DNA of 8,523 nucleotides. It comes from Bacteroidia bacterium (lineage in GTDB: Bacteria > Bacteroidota > Bacteroidia > NS11-12g > UBA955). Both the position numbers and the translations under genes were made by a program. Below the pieces are notes generated by a model, which did not search any database, was not told the origin of the DNA, and worked only from the letters and a program-made list of their open reading frames with translations. How positions within the stretch are numbered: position 1 is the first letter of the stretch; each line of letters begins with the position of its first letter. The stretch spans positions 1 through 8,523 of the forward strand of contig JACMRS010000261.1 in assembly GCA_014376345.1 (NCBI GenBank). The letters are read 5' to 3'. Positions 1 to 7,456 of this stretch are shown here, one piece after another.

Positions 1-614
1 AATTTTTGTGGCCACGTTGTGCAATACTCGCAATTGGAGCCCTTTAGCGGCTTTAATTCAATGTTTTTTGCTTTAAAATAGTCTGTCCATAAGCCATCCG
101 AACCTGTCACTTTCCAGCTTCCACCACCCATTGCAAACACCACAATATCTGCCTTTACATCTACTTCATTTTCCTTTGATAAAAATAAAATCGACTCCTC
201 TTTCCATCCTTTCCACGAAAAGCCGTAATTTATTTTAACGTTTTTCTCCTCGAGTTTTTTCATCATGGCATTTAAAACAGTTACAGGTTTGATACCTTTT
301 AGAGGAAAAACTCTTTTACTGCTTCCCACAAATGTTTCTATTCCGATAGAACTAAACCATTTTACTAATGCTTCATTATCGAATTTTTGAAAAGCCTTTT
401 TAATAAATTCAGGTGCAGTATATTTATTGATGAATTCAACAGAATCTTCAGAGTGTGTAAGGTTTAATCCACCATCACCGGCAACCAGAAATTTTCTTCC
501 GGCAGCTTTGCCTTTTTCATAAATACTGACCTCAAATTTTGTTTCATCAAGATGGGCAGCAAGCATAATTCCGGAAACACCTCCCCCTATTATTGCCACA
601 CTGCGTTTAATCAT
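1..614 (-). CDS. FAD-dependent flavoprotein, TIGR03862 / HI0933 (BaiN-like) family, N-terminal half, cut by left window edge
   Basis: This is a predicted cytoplasmic NAD(P)/FAD-dependent oxidoreductase of unknown substrate. Only the first 204 codons are present; relatives are about 400 residues long, so roughly half lies beyond the left edge. Visible FAD-binding features are the dinucleotide-binding motif GGGVSG at residues 10-15, an acidic residue closing the second strand (E33 in YEKG), the family signature GRKFLVAGDGGLNLTHSE at 39-56, and VFAMGGGSWKVTGSDG at 159-174. The last is the pattern that points to the PP_4765-like (TIGR03862) branch rather than the general HI0933 branch. The ATG at 614 is chosen because it lies six residues before the nucleotide-binding strand, as expected. 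Only 5 bp separate it from the stop of the heme-protein gene upstream, so the two are probably co-transcribed. No frameshift or missing key residue is seen in the part present. The family call is fairly firm; the reaction is unknown. Confidence 0.88.
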   Translation of the reverse strand, partial: MIKRSVAIIGGGVSGIMLAAHLDETKFEVSIYEKGKAAGRKFLVAGDGGLNLTHSEDSVEFINKYTAPEFIKKAFQKFDNEALVKWFSSIGIETFVGSSKRVFPLKGIKPVTVLNAMMKKLEEKNVKINYGFSWKGWKEESILFLSKENEVDVKADIVVFAMGGGSWKVTGSDGLWTDYFKAKNIELKPLKGSNCEYCTTWPQK

Positions 615-619
615 GAAAG

Positions 620-1117
620 TTAGCGGGCAGAAGGTTTCACAAGGCTGTCCGGCGGGTACATCAATTTCATTTTATCTCTTGTAGCAGAGGCCCAGGACAA
701 TAAAATAATTTTATCATCAGAGGTCATTTTAGGATGAATCCAGTTATATGATTTTAATGGCATTTCATCATTTTCAATCTCATCAGTAACCTCTTCTAAT
801 TTATGAAATTGTTTGTATAAAGGATAAGCTGTAAATTCTGAAAAATTTAAACGCTTTTTCCCTTCTTTTACATGCCCGTCCATCCACCATGCAGCAGGCT
901 GAATTCTTGAATACCATGGATAGTTTGTGTTGTTACTGTGGCAATCATAACAAGATTCTACAAGTATCTTATTTGCTTTGGGTGGTATTGGAAAAACAGT
1001 GGCAATATTTTTCAATTCAGAACCAACATTTCTGGCAGGCTGAATAAATTGCATTACGATAAATATTGCTAACAATCCAATCATAATAATCCTGAGTATT
1101 TTTTTCGCGGTTGGCAT
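620..1117 (-). CDS. Membrane-anchored heme-binding (Haem_bd-type) c-type cytochrome-like protein
   Basis: This is a 165-residue predicted single-heme protein tethered to the inner membrane and facing the periplasm. Residues 8-25 form one hydrophobic helix after a short basic N-terminus (KK at 5-6), with no lipobox or clear cleavage site, so an uncleaved anchor is likely. The heme-attachment motif C56-Y-D-C59-H60 follows, in the context ESCYDCHSNNTNYPWYSR. Together with the downstream DEMPLKSYNWIHPKM (118-131) this matches the Haem_bd pattern known from Bacteroidota. M120 in the MPL segment is a plausible second axial ligand, though this is inference. Covalent heme attachment would need the Ccm/Ccs machinery, which is not encoded here. 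Gaps are 12 bp to the helicase gene upstream and 5 bp to the flavoprotein gene downstream, so it sits inside the operon. A role in electron transfer or heme-based sensing is possible. The family call is good; the partner is unknown. Confidence 0.88.
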   Translation of the reverse strand: MPTAKKILRIIMIGLLAIFIVMQFIQPARNVGSELKNIATVFPIPPKANKILVESCYDCHSNNTNYPWYSRIQPAAWWMDGHVKEGKKRLNFSEFTAYPLYKQFHKLEEVTDEIENDEMPLKSYNWIHPKMTSDDKIILLSWASATRDKMKLMYPPDSLVKPSAR

Positions 1118-1129
1118 ATTAAAATTTTA

Positions 1130-2470
1130 TTATTCTATTTCTATAAACTGATCATGAGCAAAATTAACCACACGCTCATCTACTATTATATCGCGTGGAG
1201 TAATTTTATTGGTAAGTGTAATTCCTTCAAGTGTTCTGCATCTGCTAAGCGCCACATACATCTGACCGTGAGCAAATGCACCACCGGCAGTATCTATCAC
1301 CACTTCATCAAATGTCATACCCTGACTTTTATGAATGGTAATTGCCCAGGCAAGTTTTAATGGAAACTGTTTAAAAGTTCCCAATATTTTACTGCTGATA
1401 GTTCTTGAATTACGCTCCCAGACATACGTCTTATTTTCCCATTCTTCCCGGGTCACTTCTTCAATATTTCCGTTAGTAAGTTTAACTTCTATTTTATCGG
1501 GTGCCAGACTGTGAATATGACCGATTGTTCCATTCACCCATTTACCTGTGATTGAATTTTTAATAAACATCACTTGTGCTCCTGTTTTCAATATCAGAAT
1601 ATGATCTGTAGGTAAATTCTTGATATTATAATTGTCAGTAATCACTCCCTGAAAAGCATATTCGGGAGTAGTGATTTTTTCGAGCTGCACATCGTTTATA
1701 TTTGAGGCTACCTGATTGCGCGTGCAAAGGGTAATGGCATAACTGCTTTGAGAAAATGAAAACGCAGGATTGTGTCTGGCATTCAGTTCTTCGATATGAT
1801 CCCAGTCGGCTTGATTTAACCTTACTTTATTAAGTAGTGAAATGAAGTTTTTATCCGACTGTCTGTAAACCTTTTTTAATTCGAGACAATGCAGTTTTAG
1901 TTCCTTAAAAATATTGGCACTAAAAAAATACGGCGACTTATAATACTGGTTGAACATCATGTATTCAACATCGGTATTACTGACAACAGGTTCAAGCTGA
2001 AAAAGGTCGCCAATAAACACAACCTGCTTGCCACCAAAAGGCAGGGCAGCATTGCCACCATTGATTCTCAGCGAATGGTCAATTGCATCAATAAGATCTG
2101 CGCGAAGCATTGAAATTTCATCAATAATCAGCGTATCCATGCTTCTGATTATTTTATATTTTTCAGAATACTCAGGATATTTTCTGATTTCTTCATCACC
2201 CTGAACCAGCGGCCTGAAAGGAAATCCAAAGAATGAATGAACAGTTTGCCCGCCAACATTAATAGCCGCAATTCCGGTTGGAGCAAGCACTACTTTTTTC
2301 TTAAGACTGGTTTTACAAAAATGCCTCAGAAGCGTTGATTTACCTGTTCCAGCTTTACCTGTCAGAAGAAAGCTGTCATTGGTTTGTTCGATACTTTCCA
2401 GCACCCGTTTAAAAGCGCTGTTATCAAGATCGGGAATTGTATTTATTGGTAAAGATTGCAAGCATTGCAA
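1130..2470 (-). CDS. Pif1/RecD-like ATP-dependent DNA helicase (superfamily 1B), compact form
   Basis: This is a 446-residue predicted 5'-to-3' DNA helicase of the Pif1/RecD2 type, acting in the cytoplasm on replication, recombination or structured DNA. All core motifs are visible: Walker A GKAGTGKST (38-46), motif Ia APTGIAA (63-69), Walker B LIIDEISM (114-121), motif III GDLFQLEPV (154-162), VYRQ (201-204), ITIHKSQGMTFD (377-388) and the arginine-finger motif QMYVALSRCR (403-412). The protein ends soon after, so it has only the helicase core and none of the C-terminal extensions carried by longer Bacteroidota relatives. It looks catalytically intact. No in-frame ATG precedes Walker A: the first candidate is TTG at 2470, with a second TTG at 2461. 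The helix FKRVLESIEQTNDSFLLTG (20-38) is family-typical, so the true start is probably upstream of residue 20. The gene lies 17 bp after the WG-repeat gene and 12 bp before the heme-protein gene. The family is firm; the exact start is not. Confidence 0.93.
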   Translation of the reverse strand: MQCLQSLPINTIPDLDNSAFKRVLESIEQTNDSFLLTGKAGTGKSTLLRHFCKTSLKKKVVLAPTGIAAINVGGQTVHSFFGFPFRPLVQGDEEIRKYPEYSEKYKIIRSMDTLIIDEISMLRADLIDAIDHSLRINGGNAALPFGGKQVVFIGDLFQLEPVVSNTDVEYMMFNQYYKSPYFFSANIFKELKLHCLELKKVYRQSDKNFISLLNKVRLNQADWDHIEELNARHNPAFSFSQSSYAITLCTRNQVASNINDVQLEKITTPEYAFQGVITDNYNIKNLPTDHILILKTGAQVMFIKNSITGKWVNGTIGHIHSLAPDKIEVKLTNGNIEEVTREEWENKTYVWERNSRTISSKILGTFKQFPLKLAWAITIHKSQGMTFDEVVIDTAGGAFAHGQMYVALSRCRTLEGITLTNKITPRDIIVDERVVNFAHDQFIEIE

Positions 2471-2475
2471 AGATA
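2468..2475 (-). promoter_or_regulatory. Possible -7 promoter box TATCTTTG at the helicase start
   Basis: Read on the minus strand these bases are TATCTTTG, a full match to the TAnnTTTG element at -7 of Bacteroidota promoters. The box overlaps the annotated TTG start codon of the helicase gene. If it is used, the RNA would begin near 2461, and translation would have to start there or later. No TTG is seen about 20 bases further upstream (the region reads GAAACCGGAATAAG), so the -33 half is missing. In such AT-rich DNA, single matches also arise by chance. Confidence 0.3.
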
Positions 2476-2487
2476 AGCAAAAGCAAC

Positions 2488-5400
2488 TTATTCCGGTTTC
2501 CAGATCCAGTTTCCGTTTTTCTTCATGTAGGCAATGGATTCGATTCCTGATGCTCTGATGATTCCGGAAGGTAAAATATTGATAGAAAGATATTCTGCAT
2601 CTGCCAGAATATTACCATTGATATCAGCAATTCCATAAAGATCAGTAAAACTAGCCAGAGAAACACCTGATTTATTGTAATTATTTATTTTACTGTAAGC
2701 TGAAGGAACCACATAAAAACCAAGGGTGTCAATCAGTCCCCAATTGTTATAAAAGTCTTTTACTCTGGCATAGCCATCAACAAAAGGTGCAGCGTCTTTA
2801 AATTCTTTTTTGAAAATATTTTCACCATTAACATCCATAAAATAATATCCGGACAATGATCTTGTTAAGATTAATCCATTGCAGATGCCCTCTTTATTAT
2901 AAAACGCAGGTATATTGAGTCTTGCTCCGGAAACATTAATCAAGGTGCGTTTAGTTCTTAATCCTGATACAATATGACCGTGATTAACATTTGAAGGAGT
3001 TTGAAGAACCGGATTAATAATGACATTGCCGTTAACATCAATAAAACCTGTTCCAATAAAAGTTGTAAATGCAGCCAGTCCTTCTTTATATTCCCGCACT
3101 TCATTAATACCATTAATCTTTTTTACGACATTAAACAGGCTGTCATAAATTACAAGTTCGCTTCTTTTAAGTGCCAGAATCCGACCATTTTCGTTTAATA
3201 TAATTTTCCTGTAATCCGGTCGGATCACTACTTTTCCAAATGAATTTATTACTCCGAATTTTTTGTTTTTTCGGACAGTGCACAAACCTTTAGAAGAATA
3301 TTGTCCTCCCTCTCTGAATTTAAATTTAGTAATAAAGGAGCCTTTTTTATTAATAAATGCGCATTTATCACGACCATTATAAATACATGTAAATCCATTG
3401 CAGAAATTATCTCTGATTCTGTAATCTCCTTTAATAATTTCATTACCTGATTCATCGAGAAAACCCGAACCTTCCTTACTTATAAATGTTGCAAGTCCTT
3501 CAGAATATTTTCCAATTTTTCTATATTTAAACTCGGAAATTTTTTCAAATTTTTCATTTACAACACCCCATCCACTTCTGATTTTAACAGCAGACAATCC
3601 TTCAGAAAACGGCTGTACACGCTGATAAACCGGTGGTTCGTTCAATGCTCCTTCTTTTGTAAATAAATATCTTTTTCTTTTAATTTCAACCCAGGTAACA
3701 TTCCCAGTCATATTATCTGCTTTGTTAAATAAACGTTTTGAAACAGGTGCTCCCAAAGTGTCGAGATAAGTGTATAACGGATCATAATTTCTCAGCTTTA
3801 ACAATCCCGAAACATTTCCTTCAAGATATGAAATATCAGAATATTCAAAAGGAATCAGCACTTCATTTGATTCACTAATCAAACCGTATTTTCCCGCCTT
3901 GCAGGTTATTGCCCGGCTATTATGATAATTTTCTACGTATGAAAATCTCAATAAAGTATCCTTTATATTATTGTTTTTAATTTTTCCCTGTTTATCAATA
4001 TAATTCCATTGACCATCTGATAAATAGACTTCGGGTTGTTTTCCGTAATTCTTAATACTTTTCCTTACTAATTCATTAAGATTATCATTGAATCTGGTAT
4101 TATATACGCTTTTAAATTCATCAACTGTCATAACAGGTTTAGAACCATCGGGTGGTATTAACAAACTCAGATGTCCCTTAATATAAACTCTTGCATATTT
4201 GTCTGTAAAATCATCGCAATAAATTATATTGTAGTTTCTAACCTTACCTGTTGCTTTATCTATAAAAACAATTATGCCATCAAGCCTCATTGCTTTAAAA
4301 AACTGGCAGGTGCTGTCTTCAAGTGATTTTATGTCAATCATCTGAAACATTGGCCTGGCAATGTATTTCCTTGTTGTCTGATTAACTACACCAAATCTTT
4401 CAAATATTTCTAACCCACCTGATAGTGAATTTGAAGTACTTATCTTTCCTTCAAGAGTAACGATTGCAAAATCTTTTTTAATCGTTTTATTTACATTGCT
4501 GAACATTGGTTTGATAAGATATCCTGTATCAAATGCCAGTAGTCCCCATTTTCCATTTGAATATTTCCAGATAGTAGGATCGGGTGCAGTTGTATCAGCA
4601 CTTTTAGCTGTTATTGAAAGTCTGTCGACACTCATTATACTGGTATTGGTAAATTCAGTGCGACTGTCTATTTTTCCGTCCGAAGATATTTCATACATTG
4701 TTACAGATTTATCTCCTGTTGCCTTAGCAATTAGTCCTGACATTTCAATTTGCTGATATTTAAACGGAATCACAGTCGTTCCGGCTTTATTTACAGCACC
4801 CCATTTTTGAGATTTAGAAGCAACATAAACCGGACCGGTACTTTCACTAATAATATCATATTCTACTTTGAGAATAATATTTCCAAGAGTATCAGAAATT
4901 CCGTACAAATTATTCTTTTTAAGTAACAGATACTCGCCGTTTTGAATTGTTATAGACTCAAAACTTTCAGGAAATATTTTTCCATTCGGTCCATATAAAT
5001 AGCATTCACCATTGCCTGACAATGCCATAGTTTCACCAAGTGCATAATAATCAATTAGCAAAGAATCAAGAATTTTTCCATTTGATAATGATAAAAGTTT
5101 TGGCTCTACTGTTTCGTAAACTTTTGCAAAACCGGCATTCAACAGCACTGCCTGATAATATTTAAATCCGGAAAGAAAATTACCTTTTAAATCAGCAATT
5201 GCCGTAAGTCCAGATGAATCCTGAACATTAAAATATCCGGGGCCCAGTATTTTAATATCGCGGAACTTTTCTTCAAATATTAATTTACCATTTTCATCTG
5301 TCAGCCCTGTCCCGTTCATGCCTTTAACAATAAAAAACTTACCTAACGGATATGGAGGTTCAAAGCATGAGATTTTGAAAAAAATATTTCCTGTTAATGA

Positions 5401-5817
5401 AATTAGTCCCCAAAGATTTTTATCTTTCACAGCAAAGGCATCAGGACCGGCAGCTATAATTTCGTCAAATTCCGGACCCGTAATTTTCTTACCACCCAGG
5501 CTGTTGATTCCCCATTTTTTATTGTCTTTATAAACAATGAAACTATCCTGTAAAAGATTGAAATCTGCAAATTGTGGAATAACAATAGTATTGCCCGATT
5601 TGTCGATTACACAATGCCGGTGATTGAGCGAAACTGTTGCAAAACCAATATCATTGAAAGATTGAACTCTGTCATATTTTGCTTCAATTTTTAAAACACC
5701 GGCTGAATCAATAAATCCCCAATAATCCCCTTTTTTGGCAGGAAACAATTCCTGAGATTTCAATACAGGATACACCAGTAACATGACAGCAGTTATAGCT
5801 GCAGCTTTCATATTCAT
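2488..5817 (-). CDS. Large secreted WG-repeat protein (about 30 repeats)
   Basis: This 1109-residue exported protein belongs to the WG (KWG) beta-repeat family, whose molecular role is poorly known. A signal peptide covers about residues 1-21 (hydrophobic ITAVMLLVYPVL, likely cleavage near KSQ). There is no lipobox cysteine, so a soluble periplasmic or secreted location is likely. The mature protein is almost wholly repeats of 30-37 residues, each with the pattern G.a.V....kwGfId..Gn.vi...yd.i. Clear cores include YWGFIDSAG (32), KWGINSLG (101), LWGLISLTG (135), LYGISDTLG (304), KWGAVNKAG (338), KWGLLAFDTG (423), KYGLISES (643), GWGVVNEKF (749), GSGFLDESG (783), KFGVINSFG (853), GTGFIDVNG (922), NWGLIDTLG (1025) and LYGIADINGN (1060). 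Repeats between about 440 and 600 are divergent. No enzyme domain or type IX C-terminal sorting domain is seen. ATG at 5817 is used; ATG at 5811 (M3) is equally possible. It lies 11 bp after the lipoprotein gene, so a shared envelope function is inferred. Confidence 0.92.
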   Translation of the reverse strand: MNMKAAAITAVMLLVYPVLKSQELFPAKKGDYWGFIDSAGVLKIEAKYDRVQSFNDIGFATVSLNHRHCVIDKSGNTIVIPQFADFNLLQDSFIVYKDNKKWGINSLGGKKITGPEFDEIIAAGPDAFAVKDKNLWGLISLTGNIFFKISCFEPPYPLGKFFIVKGMNGTGLTDENGKLIFEEKFRDIKILGPGYFNVQDSSGLTAIADLKGNFLSGFKYYQAVLLNAGFAKVYETVEPKLLSLSNGKILDSLLIDYYALGETMALSGNGECYLYGPNGKIFPESFESITIQNGEYLLLKKNNLYGISDTLGNIILKVEYDIISESTGPVYVASKSQKWGAVNKAGTTVIPFKYQQIEMSGLIAKATGDKSVTMYEISSDGKIDSRTEFTNTSIMSVDRLSITAKSADTTAPDPTIWKYSNGKWGLLAFDTGYLIKPMFSNVNKTIKKDFAIVTLEGKISTSNSLSGGLEIFERFGVVNQTTRKYIARPMFQMIDIKSLEDSTCQFFKAMRLDGIIVFIDKATGKVRNYNIIYCDDFTDKYARVYIKGHLSLLIPPDGSKPVMTVDEFKSVYNTRFNDNLNELVRKSIKNYGKQPEVYLSDGQWNYIDKQGKIKNNNIKDTLLRFSYVENYHNSRAITCKAGKYGLISESNEVLIPFEYSDISYLEGNVSGLLKLRNYDPLYTYLDTLGAPVSKRLFNKADNMTGNVTWVEIKRKRYLFTKEGALNEPPVYQRVQPFSEGLSAVKIRSGWGVVNEKFEKISEFKYRKIGKYSEGLATFISKEGSGFLDESGNEIIKGDYRIRDNFCNGFTCIYNGRDKCAFINKKGSFITKFKFREGGQYSSKGLCTVRKNKKFGVINSFGKVVIRPDYRKIILNENGRILALKRSELVIYDSLFNVVKKINGINEVREYKEGLAAFTTFIGTGFIDVNGNVIINPVLQTPSNVNHGHIVSGLRTKRTLINVSGARLNIPAFYNKEGICNGLILTRSLSGYYFMDVNGENIFKKEFKDAAPFVDGYARVKDFYNNWGLIDTLGFYVVPSAYSKINNYNKSGVSLASFTDLYGIADINGNILADAEYLSINILPSGIIRASGIESIAYMKKNGNWIWKPE

Positions 5818-5828
5818 AATATGTCATT

Positions 5829-7217
5829 TTATAACGAACCGATGAAATTATCCAACTCCTCAGTATTATTCACATTTTTATAGGTATCTGTCATTTTAAA
5901 TGTGAAATCATTACCACTCAACTCGCTTTTCCGCAGTTCCTTAAACCTTTCATTTGAAAACACAAAAAGCTGGTTTCCGGGTAATATGGCTATCAGTGTA
6001 TTTTTTTCATTTGGCTGAAAAGTAAAAGAACATTTACCTTCATTCATGTAATAATTGACAACGGCTTTTTGCTCACCACAAATAAGGTATAAAACAGGAT
6101 CACCTCCCATCTTTTCAAATCCTTTAAAAGTAAAATTAGCGTTGGTTTGAATCACATTAGGTCTGTTATAAAACCTGTCACAATTGAAAATACCAAACTT
6201 GCTGACAGTTAATCTTCTCATCACATTTCCTTGAACCTGTTGTTGTGAAGCAGCTGCAATTCTTTTAACTATTTCAGCATTATAGGTCTTCATTTGTTTA
6301 TTAAATGTAGCTTCTGCAGCTTTCATATCTTTTCCGAAAAGAACAGGTCTGATTTCAGTTTTAAATGTTTTCTGCTTACCATTCGCTGTGGTTATTGTCG
6401 CAGTAAGGTTATAATTAATTGGTGAGCCCTCTTTTTTTACAAGCTCTATGGCGTGTCCGCTGCTTTTATCGAATATCCATTTATTATTTTCAGGATCTTT
6501 TGAAGGATCTGTGCCTGCATATTGCCACATAATTGAATTATAAGATGCGAGTTGAGGATATTGGGTTTTGTCAATTTCAAGTGAAAATGTAAATTTGTTG
6601 GTCTGGCAGGAAGGATCTTCAGGTTTTTCCATTGAAAGACTTGCCAATACTGCGGCTGAATCAATAGAACACACAACAGGATCAGGCAATTCAACTGCCT
6701 TTATCTTTTCAATCCATTCATTTTTTTCTTTGTCATAATAATAGAAATTGAAATCATTATCAGCTTTTGGAGAAACCATATTTACCTGAACAGTTTTATC
6801 ACTTGCAATTAACACTTCTGTATTTCCTGAAGTGCTTCCTGTCAACTCAAACATGCCTGCAGATTCAAATGGAATTTCTTCATCACCTTGCTTATAAGTC
6901 ATCGGAATACCACTTGTAATAATTTCCGAGGTCTTTTTAAATTCTCTGTAACCAATTGTTACTGGTGTTGTTATTTTTTCACCTTTCAAATTGCAGAATG
7001 AATTTGCCGGAATTACAATACTACCGCCGTTTTCAAGAGTAATTGTCTGATTTATTGTGGGGTCAATTGTAAAAGAAGTAAATGCAATATCATGGCCTGC
7101 TATCGGAGGTTTTATTTTGAAGGTTGTAGCTGTTTTCTTTTCCTCAAAGCAGCCGGTTAGAAATAATAGTGACAATAAAACAATGAATAGCGCGGGAGTT
7201 TGTTTTGAATTTTTCAT
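5829..7217 (-). CDS. Lipoprotein of unknown function with IVIPANSF and NCDR motifs
   Basis: This is a 462-residue predicted lipoprotein and the first gene of the left operon. The N-terminus is basic, then hydrophobic, ending in lipobox LTGC with the lipidated cysteine at C23. The next residues (FEEKK) include two acids, loosely like the acidic export signals that send Bacteroidota lipoproteins to the cell surface; this is suggestive only. Residues about 57-180 form a beta-rich domain with GGSIVIPANSF (64-74), VTIGYREFKK (86-95), TSGIPMTY (101-108) and ESAGMFEL (118-125). I know this pattern from uncharacterised Bacteroidota proteins, where it resembles a ZU5-like fold. A helical stretch at about 296-328 (KAAEATFNKQMKTYNAEIVK) is followed by SKFGIFNCDRFYNRP (339-353), another recurrent motif of such proteins, and a C-terminal beta domain. 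I do not recognise a function. The 11 bp gap to the WG-repeat gene suggests a shared envelope role. ATG at 7217 is the natural start because it begins the signal peptide. Confidence 0.88.
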   Translation of the reverse strand: MKNSKQTPALFIVLLSLLFLTGCFEEKKTATTFKIKPPIAGHDIAFTSFTIDPTINQTITLENGGSIVIPANSFCNLKGEKITTPVTIGYREFKKTSEIITSGIPMTYKQGDEEIPFESAGMFELTGSTSGNTEVLIASDKTVQVNMVSPKADNDFNFYYYDKEKNEWIEKIKAVELPDPVVCSIDSAAVLASLSMEKPEDPSCQTNKFTFSLEIDKTQYPQLASYNSIMWQYAGTDPSKDPENNKWIFDKSSGHAIELVKKEGSPINYNLTATITTANGKQKTFKTEIRPVLFGKDMKAAEATFNKQMKTYNAEIVKRIAAASQQQVQGNVMRRLTVSKFGIFNCDRFYNRPNVIQTNANFTFKGFEKMGGDPVLYLICGEQKAVVNYYMNEGKCSFTFQPNEKNTLIAILPGNQLFVFSNERFKELRKSELSGNDFTFKMTDTYKNVNNTEELDNFIGSL

Positions 7218-7264
7218 AATGTGTAGGGATTAGTATTTTATTTAACGGGTAAATATTTCTTTTA

Positions 7265-7282
7265 TTATACTATAAAGTATAA
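7265..7282. repeat. Perfect inverted repeat TTATACT-ATAA-AGTATAA
   Basis: Seven-base arms with a 4-base loop lie about 48 bp upstream of the lipoprotein ATG. In RNA from the predicted promoter this would be a weak A/U-rich hairpin in the leader. It has no T-run after it on either strand, so it is not a standard terminator. A protein-binding site or a chance palindrome are both possible. Confidence 0.35.
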
Positions 7283-7352
7283 GTGGTTGAAATAGTTACA
7301 GTAAAAAATAAAATATCCTGAAAAATATTCTAAACCTATTGAAAAAAATACA

Positions 7353-7367
7353 TGTAAATATTTTACA
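7353..7367. repeat. Perfect inverted repeat TGTAAA-TAT-TTTACA
   Basis: Two 6-base arms are separated by 3 bases. The repeat lies just downstream of the predicted RNA start (about 7369) of the lipoprotein operon, a position where a repressor operator would block transcription. A second, overlapping pair CATGTA (7351-7356) and TACATG (7370-7375) brackets it. The operator role is inference; short A/T palindromes are common in such DNA. Confidence 0.35.
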
Positions 7368-7375
7368 AGTACATG

Positions 7376-7383
7376 CAAACCTA
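7376..7383 (-). promoter_or_regulatory. Possible -7 promoter box TAGGTTTG for the left operon
   Basis: On the minus strand this reads TAGGTTTG, matching the Bacteroidota -7 consensus TAnnTTTG, and it is the only such match in the gap. A TTTG that could serve as the -33 element lies at 7408-7411, but the 24-base spacer is longer than the usual 19-21. The predicted RNA start is near 7369, leaving a leader of about 150 bases before the lipoprotein ATG. Confidence 0.4.
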
Positions 7384-7456
7384 GATTGCTAGCACTTTAA
7401 TAGCGCACAAAGTTGCACAGATTAAAACTGATACTTATAATCTTAAAGAAATTATC

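Larger units (their letters stand above)
7218..7456. other. Intergenic region between the two minus-strand gene blocks
   Basis: This 239 bp AT-rich gap holds no convincing gene on either strand. It contains one TAGGTTTG promoter-like box, two perfect short inverted repeats and a GCTAGC palindrome (7388-7393). I see no GC-rich hairpin with a T-run, so the end of the upstream transcript is not marked by a classical intrinsic terminator. It is the only gap in the window large enough for a full promoter. Confidence 0.7.

Noticed and set aside
1159..1166. TAATTTTG on the minus strand as a promoter for the heme-protein gene
   Set aside because: It matches TAnnTTTG, but it lies inside the helicase gene and has no TTG about 20 bases upstream. 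Chance matches are expected in AT-rich DNA.
1154..1360. Plus-strand open frame of 68 codons inside the helicase gene
   Set aside because: It lies opposite the C-terminal helicase motifs, which are clearly conserved. Its product is low-complexity and has no recognisable feature.
3001..3455. Short open frames on both strands (3001-3198 plus, 3249-3455 minus) inside the WG-repeat gene
   Set aside because: They are out-of-frame shadows of a continuous repeat protein and carry no domain.
4496..5533. Plus-strand open frames at 4496-4756 and 5318-5533
   Set aside because: Both are antisense to the WG-repeat gene, with no start signals or protein-like features.
6446..6694. Minus-strand open frame of 82 codons inside the lipoprotein gene
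   Set aside because: It overlaps the lipoprotein in another frame, and its composition fits a frame-shifted reading of that gene.
7312..7329. AATAT ... ATATT repeat in the intergenic region
   Set aside because: It is only five A/T pairs with an 8-base loop, well within chance for this composition.
7386..7417. Hairpin GCAACTTT ... AAAGTGC as a terminator of the membrane-protein gene
   Set aside because: The stem has a bulge and a 10-base loop, and no T-run follows on the minus strand.
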